From IMG/VR virus record IMGVR_UViG_3300028374_000485, positions 1-27,057 of that record: a DNA stretch of 27,057 nt, one strand, 5' to 3'. Position 1 is the stretch's first letter, and every line of letters begins with the position of its first letter. Of the stretch, positions 1-7,110 are shown piece after piece. The position numbers and the translations under genes are program-made. The DNA comes from a virus. Below the pieces are notes generated by a model. The model searched no databases. It was not told the DNA's origin and saw only the letters and a list, made by a program, of their open reading frames with translations.

Positions 1-19
1 CCGCCTTTTTTTATGCGTG

Positions 20-1156
20 TCAGCCCTCGTCGTTCGCTGTCTGTCCCGACTCTCCACTGTCCGGCGCTCGAAAATTCACGGCAGAGCGCAGGTGGTCCGG
101 GTGGTGGTGCAGGTAGTTGTTCTGGACGGTCGCCATCGTGTCGCCCAGGACACCGGCCAGCTTCCATATATCCACACCGGCCCTCGCCATCAGCGTCGCC
201 GCCGTATGTCGCAGCGCGTGGCGGTTCAACTTCCGGAATCGCGGATTGCCTAGCTCGTCCGCTGCCTCGTTGCATAGCTTATCCATCTGTCGCCTGATCT
301 GGATATTGCTGTCCAGGACAAACTCGCTGGTCTTCTCCTGGTACGCACGTTTCAGGTCCGGCATCAGCCAGTCGGCTATCGGCACCGGCACTCGCCGTTT
401 CTTGGTATCGCCGCCGGTCCGTCGTCCGCTCGCGTCCAGGTCGTATCGAATGAGCCTAGCCTGTAGGTCTACCCGGTGCCAGGTCAGATTCAATATCGAG
501 TTCATCCGAGCCGCCGTGCCCAGGCCCAGTGCCAGGTAACGGTAGGTCCGTGACAGCCTGCCTTTCTCGTCCGTCCGCTTGCGGGCGTAGCGCAGCAGGT
601 CGTCTACTTCCTGCTCGACTAGAAAGAAGTTCGCGGCAGGGGACGACTGCGGCAGGTCCACATACGGCACCTGATCTTTGGTGATGCGATGCCGAGCGTG
701 GGCGTAGTTGCAAGCCGCCTTGAAGCAGGACAACTCCCGGCGCAGGGTGGCCTCGCTGGTACACCGCCGACGTTTGCCGCAAATAGAGCCGTCCATCCGG
801 CGCTTCTTATAGCGCGCCAGTGCCAGGTCGTCTACTTCGTCCAGTGCCAGGTTGCCCAGGCCCATTGCGATCATGCGGGCCGCGTCAGTCTGTCGCTCCA
901 GGTCGGCCATTTTGTGACCGCGCTCGTCCAGGTATTGCTCCAGGATGGTTTGCACCGTCGGCGCCGTCTTGCCCTCGTCGCGCTGGTACTCGGTTAGCCA
1001 TCCAGCGAAAACCTTTTGCGCTTCTTGTATAGATGCCGTCCCTGTTGATAGCCGTTTGCTGCGGGACTGGCCGCGTTGGTCCTTCTCTGTCCACCGGATT
1101 TCGTACAGGCCCCGTGGGTTCCTGTCGAGCCGTGGTCCGTTGTTGGGTCGTGCCAT
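20..1156 (-). CDS. int: Tyrosine-type phage integrase (site-specific recombinase)
   Basis: This 378-aa protein is expected to integrate and excise the phage genome at an attachment site. The N-terminal part (residues about 1-60) is basic and looks like an arm-binding domain. Residues about 65-165 form a core-binding domain, and 175-360 the catalytic domain. Visible catalytic residues are R217 (in GTAARMNSILNLTW), K252/K253, H313 and R316 (HALRHT), H317 and Y348 (VQNNYLHHHPDH). The position that is usually His or Trp two residues after the LG of the last helix is Asp (D339, LGDT). The ATG at 1156 is preceded by AGAGGA at suitable spacing. The gene points away from the replication operon and is the only leftward gene on this side. 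Its stop lies 20 bases from the window edge, so attP/attL is probably just outside or at the edge. Family assignment is firm; the target site is unknown. Confidence 0.93.
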   Translation of the reverse strand: MARPNNGPRLDRNPRGLYEIRWTEKDQRGQSRSKRLSTGTASIQEAQKVFAGWLTEYQRDEGKTAPTVQTILEQYLDERGHKMADLERQTDAARMIAMGLGNLALDEVDDLALARYKKRRMDGSICGKRRRCTSEATLRRELSCFKAACNYAHARHRITKDQVPYVDLPQSSPAANFFLVEQEVDDLLRYARKRTDEKGRLSRTYRYLALGLGTAARMNSILNLTWHRVDLQARLIRYDLDASGRRTGGDTKKRRVPVPIADWLMPDLKRAYQEKTSEFVLDSNIQIRRQMDKLCNEAADELGNPRFRKLNRHALRHTAATLMARAGVDIWKLAGVLGDTMATVQNNYLHHHPDHLRSAVNFRAPDSGESGQTANDEG

Positions 1157-1311
1157 CGTTCGGTCCTCTTGAGTGCGTACCGCTGTAGATCCGCACAGGT
1201 CGCCCAGGAATAAACGGCAGGTCTCCAGACCGGCGCAGCCGATGCTTGAACCGCTTCGCCGCTTCTTCCTGTTGTCGGTGCCTGCTACTCACTACTATCC
1301 GTAGTATTTAA

Positions 1312-1338
1312 ACTATACACTTTGTCTGGTTCCGTCAA
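1312..1338 (-). promoter_or_regulatory. Candidate leftward promoter for integrase
   Basis: Read leftward there is a -35 like TTGACG (1338-1333), a 15-base spacer and a -10 like TATAGT (1317-1312). The boxes are good but the spacer is short of the preferred 17. Transcription would start near 1305, leaving a leader of about 150 bases before the integrase ATG. An inverted repeat TACTA-TCCG-TAGTA (1293-1306) lies over the predicted start and could be an operator. Confidence 0.4.
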
Positions 1339-1368
1339 CGTTTCATATAATTCAATGCAATCAGTCCC

Positions 1369-1397
1369 TTGACACCCTACAAAACCGGCCCTACAGT
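1369..1397 (+). promoter_or_regulatory. Strong sigma70-like early promoter (rightward)
   Basis: A perfect -35 TTGACA (1369-1374) is followed by a 17-base spacer and a -10 TACAGT (1392-1397, 4 of 6 to consensus). Transcription would start near 1404, giving a leader of about 48 bases to the first gene at 1452. This is the only strong promoter seen for the rightward operon. Confidence 0.7.
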
Positions 1398-1409
1398 GTA
1401 TGGTGTCAA
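1369..1409. promoter_or_regulatory. Inverted repeat bracketing the early promoter (candidate operator)
   Basis: TTGACACC (1369-1376) and GGTGTCAA (1402-1409) form perfect 8-bp arms 25 bases apart. The left arm covers the -35 box and the right arm covers the predicted transcription start. Related GTCAAC words recur at 1334-1339, 1405-1410 and 1431-1436. This layout fits a repressor or autoregulator site, possibly for the regulator encoded at 1452. Binding is inferred. Confidence 0.45.
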
Positions 1410-1451
1410 CTGTCCCAATTCCGGACAATAGTCAACACATGAGGTACTGGC

Positions 1452-1943
1452 ATGGCAGAGACAACCCGGCGTAAGGGCCGACCGCCGAAGCCCAAAGAGT
1501 CCCCCGGCTTGCTCCCTCAGTCGCACCACAACGAAGAAGATTTCAAAGACTTCTTAGGTGCCGACTTGAAGGCGCGCCGAGAATTGACGGGTGCCCTGGC
1601 GGGTGGCCGTCCCCTGAACGTGCGGAAACTGGTCGCCCGGTTTGGCGGTCCGACCATGCTGCATCAACGGCTGATCGCTCGCGGTTTCAGTGTGACCATC
1701 AAGGCCATTGAGAAGTGGCGCGAACGTGGACGCATGAGTACCGACTGGCTGAACGAGTTGTTTGTCATGTCGGCAGAAGAAGGACGGCCCTTGTTGCTGG
1801 AGAACTACATCATCGGATTTCCGAAGGAGACAATGGCCGACCTGGCGAAGTTCTACCGCAACGGTAATTCCAGTGCGACCAATAAACTTCGCGCGCAAGC
1901 TATTGATTCTGCGGACTTGGAGGGTGAGTCATTACTTGGATAG
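1452..1943 (+). CDS. Putative DNA-binding regulator (AT-hook-like N-terminus, HTH-like core)
   Basis: This 163-aa protein is the first product of the rightward operon. Residues 7-15 are very basic and contain a GRPPKP core like an AT-hook. The middle holds a stretch (VTIKAIEKWRERGRMSTDWL) resembling the recognition-helix region of Cro/YdaS-type helix-turn-helix regulators, where an aligned KW.ERGR..TD segment is typical. The C-terminal third is unremarkable. GAGG at 1441-1444 is a good ribosome site seven bases before the ATG. No classical CI repressor is visible in the window, so this protein may be the early autoregulator or the lysogeny switch. I do not recognise a named family, and the HTH call rests on pattern only. 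Confidence 0.6.
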   Translation: MAETTRRKGRPPKPKESPGLLPQSHHNEEDFKDFLGADLKARRELTGALAGGRPLNVRKLVARFGGPTMLHQRLIARGFSVTIKAIEKWRERGRMSTDWLNELFVMSAEEGRPLLLENYIIGFPKETMADLAKFYRNGNSSATNKLRAQAIDSADLEGESLLG

Positions 1944-2063
1944 CCATTCAGTTTTGCCAAACACCTTTTGGTTGGTTAGAGTGTTGCCCTAATTCGACAG
2001 CGTGTAGGGTAAAGATACACGTAAGAAGTTGATATACCACACAATAAAACATGGAGTAGTATC

Positions 2064-2321
2064 ATGAGTAATCGCTCGGCGAAGCAGCATACCGTTGAAG
2101 GTACTATCGACAAAATGCTTCAGGACGTAACCATTCCCCATGCGGACAAGCTGCTATTGGCGTTTCTGGTGGAAGGTTTTGAGTTCCGGGGCCAGTCTCG
2201 GGAGTTTGACCAAGCGGCTAAGGCCGCGATGCGCCATTTGTTCGACCGCTATCCAGACATTGCCGCCCTGGCAGCAGACGAGGGTGTATCTGCCAACGAC
2301 GCAACCGGCGCCACGCACTGA
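2064..2321 (+). CDS. Hypothetical small phage protein (85 aa)
   Basis: I do not recognise this protein. It is 85 aa, mixed-charge and predicted mostly helical, with no membrane segment or signal peptide. GGAG at 2053-2056 sits seven bases before the ATG. Its TGA shares one base with the ATG of the SNF2-type ATPase (TGATG), so the two are almost certainly translationally coupled, and it may be a partner or regulator of that enzyme. The 120-base gap before it is AT-richer than its surroundings and includes a small possible hairpin (CCAAA/TTTGG); I see no convincing promoter there. Confidence 0.7.
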   Translation: MSNRSAKQHTVEGTIDKMLQDVTIPHADKLLLAFLVEGFEFRGQSREFDQAAKAAMRHLFDRYPDIAALAADEGVSANDATGATH

Positions 2322-3730
2322 TGACTGGCTACGGACCCGAACGCTTCCCGTTCCAGGTAGAGGGCTCGCAATTCCTGGCGCTCCGGGACCGGGCATTATT
2401 GGCAGACCAGCAGGGCTTGGGTAAAACCATCCAGGCTGTTGATGCGGCGGACAATGCGATGGCCGTCCGTATCCTGGTGGTCTGCAAGCGAGTCGGTCGG
2501 CACCACTGGGCGAGAGAGTTCCAGAAGTTCTCCCCGGTCCGTCGCCGTGTCCAGTTGCCGGTTGTCGGCGACACCATCGACCCGGAGGTAGAGCTAACCG
2601 TCATTCACTTCGACATTCTGCACCGCCCTAAGATTCTGCGGCAGTTGGTGAAGCAGACCTGGGACTTGCTGATCGTGGACGAAATGCACCACCTGAAAGG
2701 CGGGGCCGACTCACTGCGGGGCCAAGTAATCCTGGGTGACGGTGGCCGGAAGCGGCACCACCTGGCGATGTGCAATCGCAGTGGCGCGACCTGGGGGTTG
2801 TCCGGTACGCCGATGCCGAACCACGCGGGCGATCTGTACCCGTGGCTCAAGGCAATGCACCCGGACCTGCTACCAGCCGGTGCGTCTGACTATGACACGT
2901 TCATGCGGACGTTCACCCACTGCACAGAAAGCCCCTACGGCGGTTATCGAGTGCGCGGGAACCGGTCGGTCAAGCTCCTGGGCGCTATCTTGAATGACGT
3001 GATGCTGCGGCGGACCCGGAAACAAGTGCTGCCGCAACTGCCGGACCTGATCGTTGATCACCTGCCGCTGTCCGGCTCGGACGTGAAGGCGGTCCAGGTG
3101 TGGGAGTCGGCCCCGGAAGCCGAGCAGATCAGGAACGTCCTGCTGTCTATGGACCCGGACGAGAACCCTGCCGAGGCGGCACAAGCCTGGGAGGAAGACC
3201 TGTCCACGCTGCGCCGGTTGACCGGCATGGCGAAAGTAGCGGACGCGGTGGAAGTCGTGGCCGAAGAACTGGAGTCCGGCGACCATGAAAAGGTGGTCGT
3301 GTTTGGCTGGCATCCGGACGTACTGAACGCGATGGCGGCACGGCTGGAAGATAAAGGCTATAAGCCGATCACGCTCCACGGGCGCTCGTCGGACGAGGTA
3401 AAAGACAACGCGGAGACCTGGTTCCAGACGGACCCTTCCCGGCGGGTACTACTGGGTAATATCCTGACCGCCGGGACGACCATCACCCTGACAGCGGCCC
3501 ATCGGTTGTTCTTTGTGGAGCCGTCCTGGGTGCCAGGCGAGAATGAACAGGCCATGCTCAGGATACTGCGCATAGGCCAGACAGAGGTTTGCCACGTCAC
3601 CTTTTTGGGGCTGGCGAATACACTGGACGACCTGATAACCGCCGTGTTCTCGCGGAAGGCTCAGATGCTATCTGAAATTTATTTGGCGTCCGGTGTCGAC
3701 AATGACGACAATACAACCCGACAGGAGTAG
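2321..3730 (+). CDS. SNF2-family (superfamily 2) DNA-dependent ATPase/helicase
   Basis: This 469-aa protein has the two RecA-like lobes of SNF2/Rad54-type translocases. Motif I is ADQQGLGKT (residues 28-36, K35 binding ATP phosphate). Motif II is DEMH (120-123), a variant of DEAH. Motif III is SGTP (161-164). MLRRTRKQVL (228-237) is the typical SNF2 linker segment. Motif V lies around TAGTTITLTAAHR (383-395), and motif VI is RILRIGQ (414-420), with Leu where eukaryotic and most bacterial members have His. The length fits compact phage SNF2 proteins without accessory domains. Such enzymes move along duplex DNA and remodel protein-DNA or branched structures; they are not replicative helicases. 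The neighbouring nuclease, ssDNA-binding and resolvase genes suggest a role in recombination-dependent replication. The start overlaps the previous stop by one base. Confidence 0.93.
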   Translation: MTGYGPERFPFQVEGSQFLALRDRALLADQQGLGKTIQAVDAADNAMAVRILVVCKRVGRHHWAREFQKFSPVRRRVQLPVVGDTIDPEVELTVIHFDILHRPKILRQLVKQTWDLLIVDEMHHLKGGADSLRGQVILGDGGRKRHHLAMCNRSGATWGLSGTPMPNHAGDLYPWLKAMHPDLLPAGASDYDTFMRTFTHCTESPYGGYRVRGNRSVKLLGAILNDVMLRRTRKQVLPQLPDLIVDHLPLSGSDVKAVQVWESAPEAEQIRNVLLSMDPDENPAEAAQAWEEDLSTLRRLTGMAKVADAVEVVAEELESGDHEKVVVFGWHPDVLNAMAARLEDKGYKPITLHGRSSDEVKDNAETWFQTDPSRRVLLGNILTAGTTITLTAAHRLFFVEPSWVPGENEQAMLRILRIGQTEVCHVTFLGLANTLDDLITAVFSRKAQMLSEIYLASGVDNDDNTTRQE

Positions 3731-3737
3731 ACAACCC

Positions 3738-4214
3738 ATGACGATTACGATTGCCTTTGAAGGTGCGGACCAGGCCGAGTGTATCGAGAAGATGCAAGGT
3801 TTCTTGCGCACTTATCACGGCGCGGACGGTGTGAGGAAGGGCGAAACCCCGGCTACGGAAGCGGAACAGCCGAAAGAAAAGCCCGCGCCGAAGACCCGCA
3901 CCAAGGCCAAGCCGAAAGCGGACGAGGCCGAGAAAGAACCAGAGGAAGAAGTGCCGGACCCGGATGCCAAGTTTGAGAAAGGGACTGTGACCAAAGGCGG
4001 CAAGGGCAAGAGCAAGATCGACTTTGACGACGTAACCGCTGCCGCTGGCGAACTGATCAAAGCCTGCGGGGGCGACATGAAGCGCGCTCAGGAGTTGGTC
4101 TATTCAGAGTTCGGCGTCCGCAAGGTGAGCAAGCTGTCTGTTGAGCAGTACGGACACGCCCACAAGTGGATGCTCGAAATCGCCGAGCAGATGGACGAGT
4201 CCGACGGCGAGTAA
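3738..4214 (+). CDS. Hypothetical protein with charged linker and small C-terminal domain
   Basis: This 158-aa protein has a short N-terminal beta-like segment (residues 1-30) and a Lys/Glu/Pro-rich disordered linker (about 35-90). A compact C-terminal region (about 93-150) has the pattern FDDV...LIKACGGD..RAQELVYSEFGVRKVSKL. Small proteins with a similar C-terminal 'KFG..KVSDL' pattern are common in phage replication modules beside nuclease and ssDNA-binding genes (recalled from family experience, not searched). No catalytic motif is visible. I prefer the ATG at 3738, behind AGGAG at 3723-3726, over the GTG at 3693 and ATG at 3702, because those would overlap the SNF2 gene and lack a good ribosome site. 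Confidence 0.7.
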   Translation: MTITIAFEGADQAECIEKMQGFLRTYHGADGVRKGETPATEAEQPKEKPAPKTRTKAKPKADEAEKEPEEEVPDPDAKFEKGTVTKGGKGKSKIDFDDVTAAAGELIKACGGDMKRAQELVYSEFGVRKVSKLSVEQYGHAHKWMLEIAEQMDESDGE

Positions 4215-4246
4215 TACCTACACCCCCACGCAACAGGAGAAAAACG

Positions 4247-4537
4247 ATGGATACCTTGAAGCAGAAAGTAGACGAAATGCAGAACCAGACCGCCCAGGAC
4301 AACGCCGACGATTTTGTCCACTGGTGCATCGAACGAGGCATGAGCGAAGCCGATTTGATTAACGTCCTGGTGAAGGGCATGGCAATGGTCGGCCACCACC
4401 AGTTGAGTGCGGGCGGAGCGGGCAACTCGTTCGGCGCCCAGGTGAAAGGTCCGGAGTTCGCCATGAGGATAGAGGTTAAGCGCCTGTCCGACGAAGAATT
4501 TGCCGCCTCGCAAACTGAACAGGAAACGAGCCACTAA
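4247..4537 (+). CDS. Hypothetical small phage protein (96 aa)
   Basis: I do not recognise this 96-aa protein. It begins with an amphipathic helical stretch (residues 1-45, with DDFVHWCIERGMSEADLI), followed by a Gly-rich turn (HHQLSAGGAG) and a short C-terminal segment ending in a polar tail. No membrane segment or catalytic motif is visible. AGGAGA at 4235-4240 lies six bases before the ATG at 4247. The longer reading from 4166 would overlap the previous gene and has a low-complexity Arg-rich start, so I reject it. The gene ends two bases before the DUF2800 start, indicating one transcript. Confidence 0.7.
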   Translation: MDTLKQKVDEMQNQTAQDNADDFVHWCIERGMSEADLINVLVKGMAMVGHHQLSAGGAGNSFGAQVKGPEFAMRIEVKRLSDEEFAASQTEQETSH

Positions 4538-4539
4538 TC

Positions 4540-5862
4540 ATGGCGGCTCACGCGGTACTAGGAGCTTCCGGTTCGCACCGCTGGATGGTGTGTCCCGGGA
4601 GCATCCGGCTGTCCGAGGGCGCGCCGAACGGTTCGTCACCCCAGGCAATCGTCGGGACGGTGGCGCACACGTTGGGCGAGAACGCCCTGGCAGTAGTGCA
4701 GCAAAACCGAGACCCCTACTTTGGGGACTGGGCCGACTACCTGGAAAACGCTGTCGGATGGGCGGTGGACCCGGACTACCCGGACGTGATCGTAGACCGG
4801 GACATGGTAGACGCGGTGAAGCAGTACGCCCGGTTGACCGTGCCAATGATTCAGTCGGACCCGAACATGGCGCATATCGAGCTACAGGTGTCGCTCAAAG
4901 GGTATGGCCGGACCAAGCAGGGCCGCGCTATCGCCCTGGAAATGTTCGGCACGGCGGACTTTGTGTTCGTGGACCTGGCGACGGGCGCGCTGCACATCAT
5001 GGACTACAAGCACGGGGCCGGTATCACGGTCGAGCCTGCGGACAACCCACAGCTTAAATACTACGCGGCGGGTGTCCTGGCGAACCTGGCCGAGACCGCG
5101 CCGGAAATCTTATACGCGATTGAAACGGTTATCTCTACGGTGGTGCAGCCACGGGACGACCACCTGATTCCGATTCGCCACTACTGCTACACGGTGGAAG
5201 AAATCGAGGACTGGGTGGAGGACGACCTGCTGCCTGCGGCCCTGGCGACACAAGAGCCGGACGCACCCCTGGTGGCCGGTGACCACTGCCGGTTCTGTCC
5301 GGCCCAGGCCCGGTGCCCGGAACGTCGCACACAACAGATGGAGAAAGCGAAGATGAAATTCAGTGACACCGAAGACTGCTTTATCCCGGAGAAGTCCGTC
5401 CAGGAGCTTTCCATCGCGGAGCTACGGGCACTGCTGGATTCGGCAGAGGACATTATCGCTTACGTGAAGTCGGCACAGAAGTACGCCCATGAGTCGCTGG
5501 AGCAGAACAGCCTATCGGCAGAGGACGCGGACGAGCTTGGCTACAAGCTGGTGAAGAAGCGCGCCATGCGGAAGTTCAAGGGTGGTGACGAGCAGGTAGC
5601 GGACGCACTCTGCGAAGAATTTGGTTTGGGGGACGACGAGCTTTTCACTAAGAAGCTGCGGTCGCCCGCTCAAATCGAGAAAGAAATCGGCACCGCCAGG
5701 GCCAAGAAATCGGACGCCTGGAACGGGCTGATCGTGTCGGAATCGTCCGGCACTACCTTGGCACGGGACGACGACAACCGTCCGGCGGTTAAGGTCGCCA
5801 CGGCCAAGGACAAGTTCTCCAAAGTGGAGGACGAGGAAGAGGAGGAAGAATCCCTCTTTTAA
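4540..5862 (+). CDS. DUF2800 family nuclease (Cas4/RecB-like PD-(D/E)XK with Fe-S cluster)
   Basis: This 440-aa protein is predicted to be a DNA exonuclease. The N-terminus carries SGSHRWMVCPGS with C18, then GTVAHTLGE with H43. The PD-(D/E)XK core includes E114, D140 (GTADFVFVD) and D155-Y-K157 (HIMDYKHG), followed by QLKYY (171-175), which matches the QxxxY helix of RecB-type nucleases. Three further cysteines, C250, C253 and C259, complete the four-Cys pattern seen in Cas4/AddB-type 4Fe-4S nucleases. The C-terminal 180 residues are helical and end in an acidic tail (EDEEEEEESLF). It sits directly upstream of DUF2815, its usual partner in phages, which fits end resection and strand annealing. 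Domain family is firm; enzyme polarity is inferred. Confidence 0.88.
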   Translation: MAAHAVLGASGSHRWMVCPGSIRLSEGAPNGSSPQAIVGTVAHTLGENALAVVQQNRDPYFGDWADYLENAVGWAVDPDYPDVIVDRDMVDAVKQYARLTVPMIQSDPNMAHIELQVSLKGYGRTKQGRAIALEMFGTADFVFVDLATGALHIMDYKHGAGITVEPADNPQLKYYAAGVLANLAETAPEILYAIETVISTVVQPRDDHLIPIRHYCYTVEEIEDWVEDDLLPAALATQEPDAPLVAGDHCRFCPAQARCPERRTQQMEKAKMKFSDTEDCFIPEKSVQELSIAELRALLDSAEDIIAYVKSAQKYAHESLEQNSLSAEDADELGYKLVKKRAMRKFKGGDEQVADALCEEFGLGDDELFTKKLRSPAQIEKEIGTARAKKSDAWNGLIVSESSGTTLARDDDNRPAVKVATAKDKFSKVEDEEEEEESLF

Positions 5863-5880
5863 ACACTGAGTCTCAATAGT

Positions 5881-5910
5881 CTCAAATCTCTCAAAATCTC
5901 TCAAAATCTC
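5881..5910. repeat. Tandem 10-bp repeats in the leader of the ssDNA-binding gene
   Basis: TCAAAATCTC occurs twice in tandem (5891-5900, 5901-5910), with an imperfect third copy just before (CTCAAATCTC, 5881-5890) and related CTCAA words back to about 5868. The stretch is AT-rich in a GC-rich genome and lies 15-44 bases before the ATG at 5925. It probably keeps the leader unstructured and aids translation; a protein-binding role is possible. Confidence 0.75.
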
Positions 5911-5924
5911 AGAAGGTGAATAGC

Positions 5925-6503
5925 ATGGCTAAGACAGAGCGCATTGAACTGAACACCCCGGAAGGTCGCTTGATGTTTGTGAACCTGAAACAGGCCCGGA
6001 AGATCGACCCGAAAAACGCGGACGAGACCGCGAAGTTTCAGCTAACCATCAACTTCAGACCAGAAGTGCAGAAGACCAAACAGTTCAAGAAGCTGGAAAA
6101 GGCGGTCGAAGATACCATCGCAGCCAAGTACGGGGACAACCCGCCGCGCAAGCTGCGCCGTCCGTTCCTGACCGTTGACGACCTGGACGAAGTGCCGGAC
6201 GGCATCGAGGAAGGCGACGTGTTCCTGCGCCTGAACTCTACGTCCAGGCCGGAAGTGGTGAACCGCGACGTTGAGGAAATCCTGAACCTGGATGAAGTCT
6301 ACTCCGGTTGCTACGGCATCGTGAACGTCCAGTGCTACCCGTGGGAACACATCACTGGCGGCAAGGGTGTGAGCTTTGGCCTGGGTCCGGTGCAGAAGAC
6401 CCGCGACGGTGACCCGCTCGGCGGTCGTGCCAAGCCCGCCCGGAAAGCGTTTGACGCGCTCCCGGACGAGGACGACGACGAGGACGACGACGGCATCATC
6501 TAA
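5925..6503 (+). CDS. ssb: DUF2815 family single-stranded DNA-binding protein
   Basis: This 192-aa protein matches the DUF2815 phage proteins regarded as gp2.5-like ssDNA-binding proteins. It has an OB-like beta-rich body, with visible patterns NLKQARKID (residues 24-32), FQLTINFRPEV and the late WEHITGGKGVSFGLGPVQ, where the family has a conserved GVSFGL strand. It ends in a highly acidic tail (DEDDDEDDDGII), typical of SSBs that recruit polymerase and nuclease partners. I chose the ATG at 5925 over the GTG at 5916 because AAGG at 5913-5916 gives ideal spacing. A terminator follows immediately, and an AT-rich repeat leader precedes it; both fit high expression. The gene symbol is functional only. 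Confidence 0.85.
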   Translation: MAKTERIELNTPEGRLMFVNLKQARKIDPKNADETAKFQLTINFRPEVQKTKQFKKLEKAVEDTIAAKYGDNPPRKLRRPFLTVDDLDEVPDGIEEGDVFLRLNSTSRPEVVNRDVEEILNLDEVYSGCYGIVNVQCYPWEHITGGKGVSFGLGPVQKTRDGDPLGGRAKPARKAFDALPDEDDDEDDDGII

Positions 6504-6518
6504 ATCGTCGGCGGTATT

Positions 6519-6542
6519 GGGGGGCCTTCGGGCCTCCCTTTT
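6519..6542 (+). terminator. Intrinsic terminator after the ssDNA-binding gene
   Basis: An 8-bp G/C-rich stem (6519-6526 with 6531-6538, one G-U pair) is capped by a UUCG tetraloop closed by C-G and followed by TTTT (6539-6542). It lies 15 bases after the ssDNA-binding stop and 34 bases before the resolvase ATG, inside the operon. I find no good promoter after it (a TATAAG at 6547-6552 lacks a -35), so partial read-through is the likely mode for the polymerase genes. Confidence 0.88.
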
Positions 6543-6576
6543 CCGTTATAAGGACAGACATTCCGGAGAAACACCC

Positions 6577-7110
6577 ATGAGTAAACTTATATTAGGAATC
6601 GACCCCGGCGCGTCCGGCGCCCTGGCGCTGTATCGTCCGGCGGACGGCAAGCTGATCGACGTGTTTGATATGCCGACCCACGTTATCCGGATTAACAATT
6701 CGGACAAGAAGCGAGTAGACCCACACGCGCTGTCCGGCCTCGTCCGCATGTGGGCGGACCACATCGAGTTCGCCGTGATCGAGGAAGTATCGAGTCTTCC
6801 CAAGCAAGGCGTAGCGTCGACCTTCGCTTTCGGCCAGGCGTATATGGCGGTGGAAATGGCGTGTGCCGCAATGCAGGTTCCGTACTACACCGTCACCCCG
6901 GCAGTCTGGAAACGGGTAATGAAGTGCAGCGGCAACAAAGACGAGAGCCGACGAGCCGCCTCCAGGCTCATGCCGGTCTCCGCTGACAAGTGGGCGCGGG
7001 TGAAGGACGACGGACGGGCCGAGGCTGCGCTGCTGGCTATCTACGGCCTGCGGGTGTACGGCAAGAACCACGGCCTGAACCAGCACGAGATCGAGGGGCT
7101 GCTGTCGTGA
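6577..7110 (+). CDS. RuvC-like Holliday junction resolvase
   Basis: This 177-aa protein has the RNase H-like fold signature of phage RuvC relatives. ILGIDPGASGALAL gives D9, VIEEVSS gives E69/E70, and VKDDGRAEAALLAIYG supplies the C-terminal acidic set D144/D145 and E149. The FAFGQAYMAVE helix (residues 83-93) and TPAVWKR (107-113) are typical of this subgroup. It should cut four-way junctions or branched replication intermediates before packaging, working with the SNF2 ATPase, nuclease and ssDNA-binding protein upstream. GGAG at 6565-6568 precedes the ATG at 6577. An in-frame reading from 6376 would overlap the previous gene and the terminator, so it is rejected. Cleavage specificity cannot be judged. 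Confidence 0.88.
   Translation: MSKLILGIDPGASGALALYRPADGKLIDVFDMPTHVIRINNSDKKRVDPHALSGLVRMWADHIEFAVIEEVSSLPKQGVASTFAFGQAYMAVEMACAAMQVPYYTVTPAVWKRVMKCSGNKDESRRAASRLMPVSADKWARVKDDGRAEAALLAIYGLRVYGKNHGLNQHEIEGLLS

Noticed and set aside
885-1292. 135-codon leftward frame overlapping the integrase start
   Set aside because: It is a shadow frame over the integrase N-terminus with Arg/Pro/Gly-rich content and no ribosome site.
1944-2063. Second promoter before the 85-aa gene
   Set aside because: Several TTG and TA-rich words occur, but no pair has both acceptable boxes and 16-18 base spacing.
3693-3737. Upstream in-frame starts for the 158-aa protein
   Set aside because: They overlap the SNF2 gene and lack a well-spaced ribosome site, while AGGAG serves the ATG at 3738.
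6547-6552. Promoter after the terminator for resolvase and polymerase
   Set aside because: TATAAG resembles a -10, but no -35-like sequence lies 16-18 bases upstream; that place is inside the terminator stem.
6376-6576. N-terminal extension of the resolvase
   Set aside because: It would run through the end of the ssDNA-binding gene and the terminator; the ATG at 6577 has GGAG and begins directly with the RuvC-like first strand.
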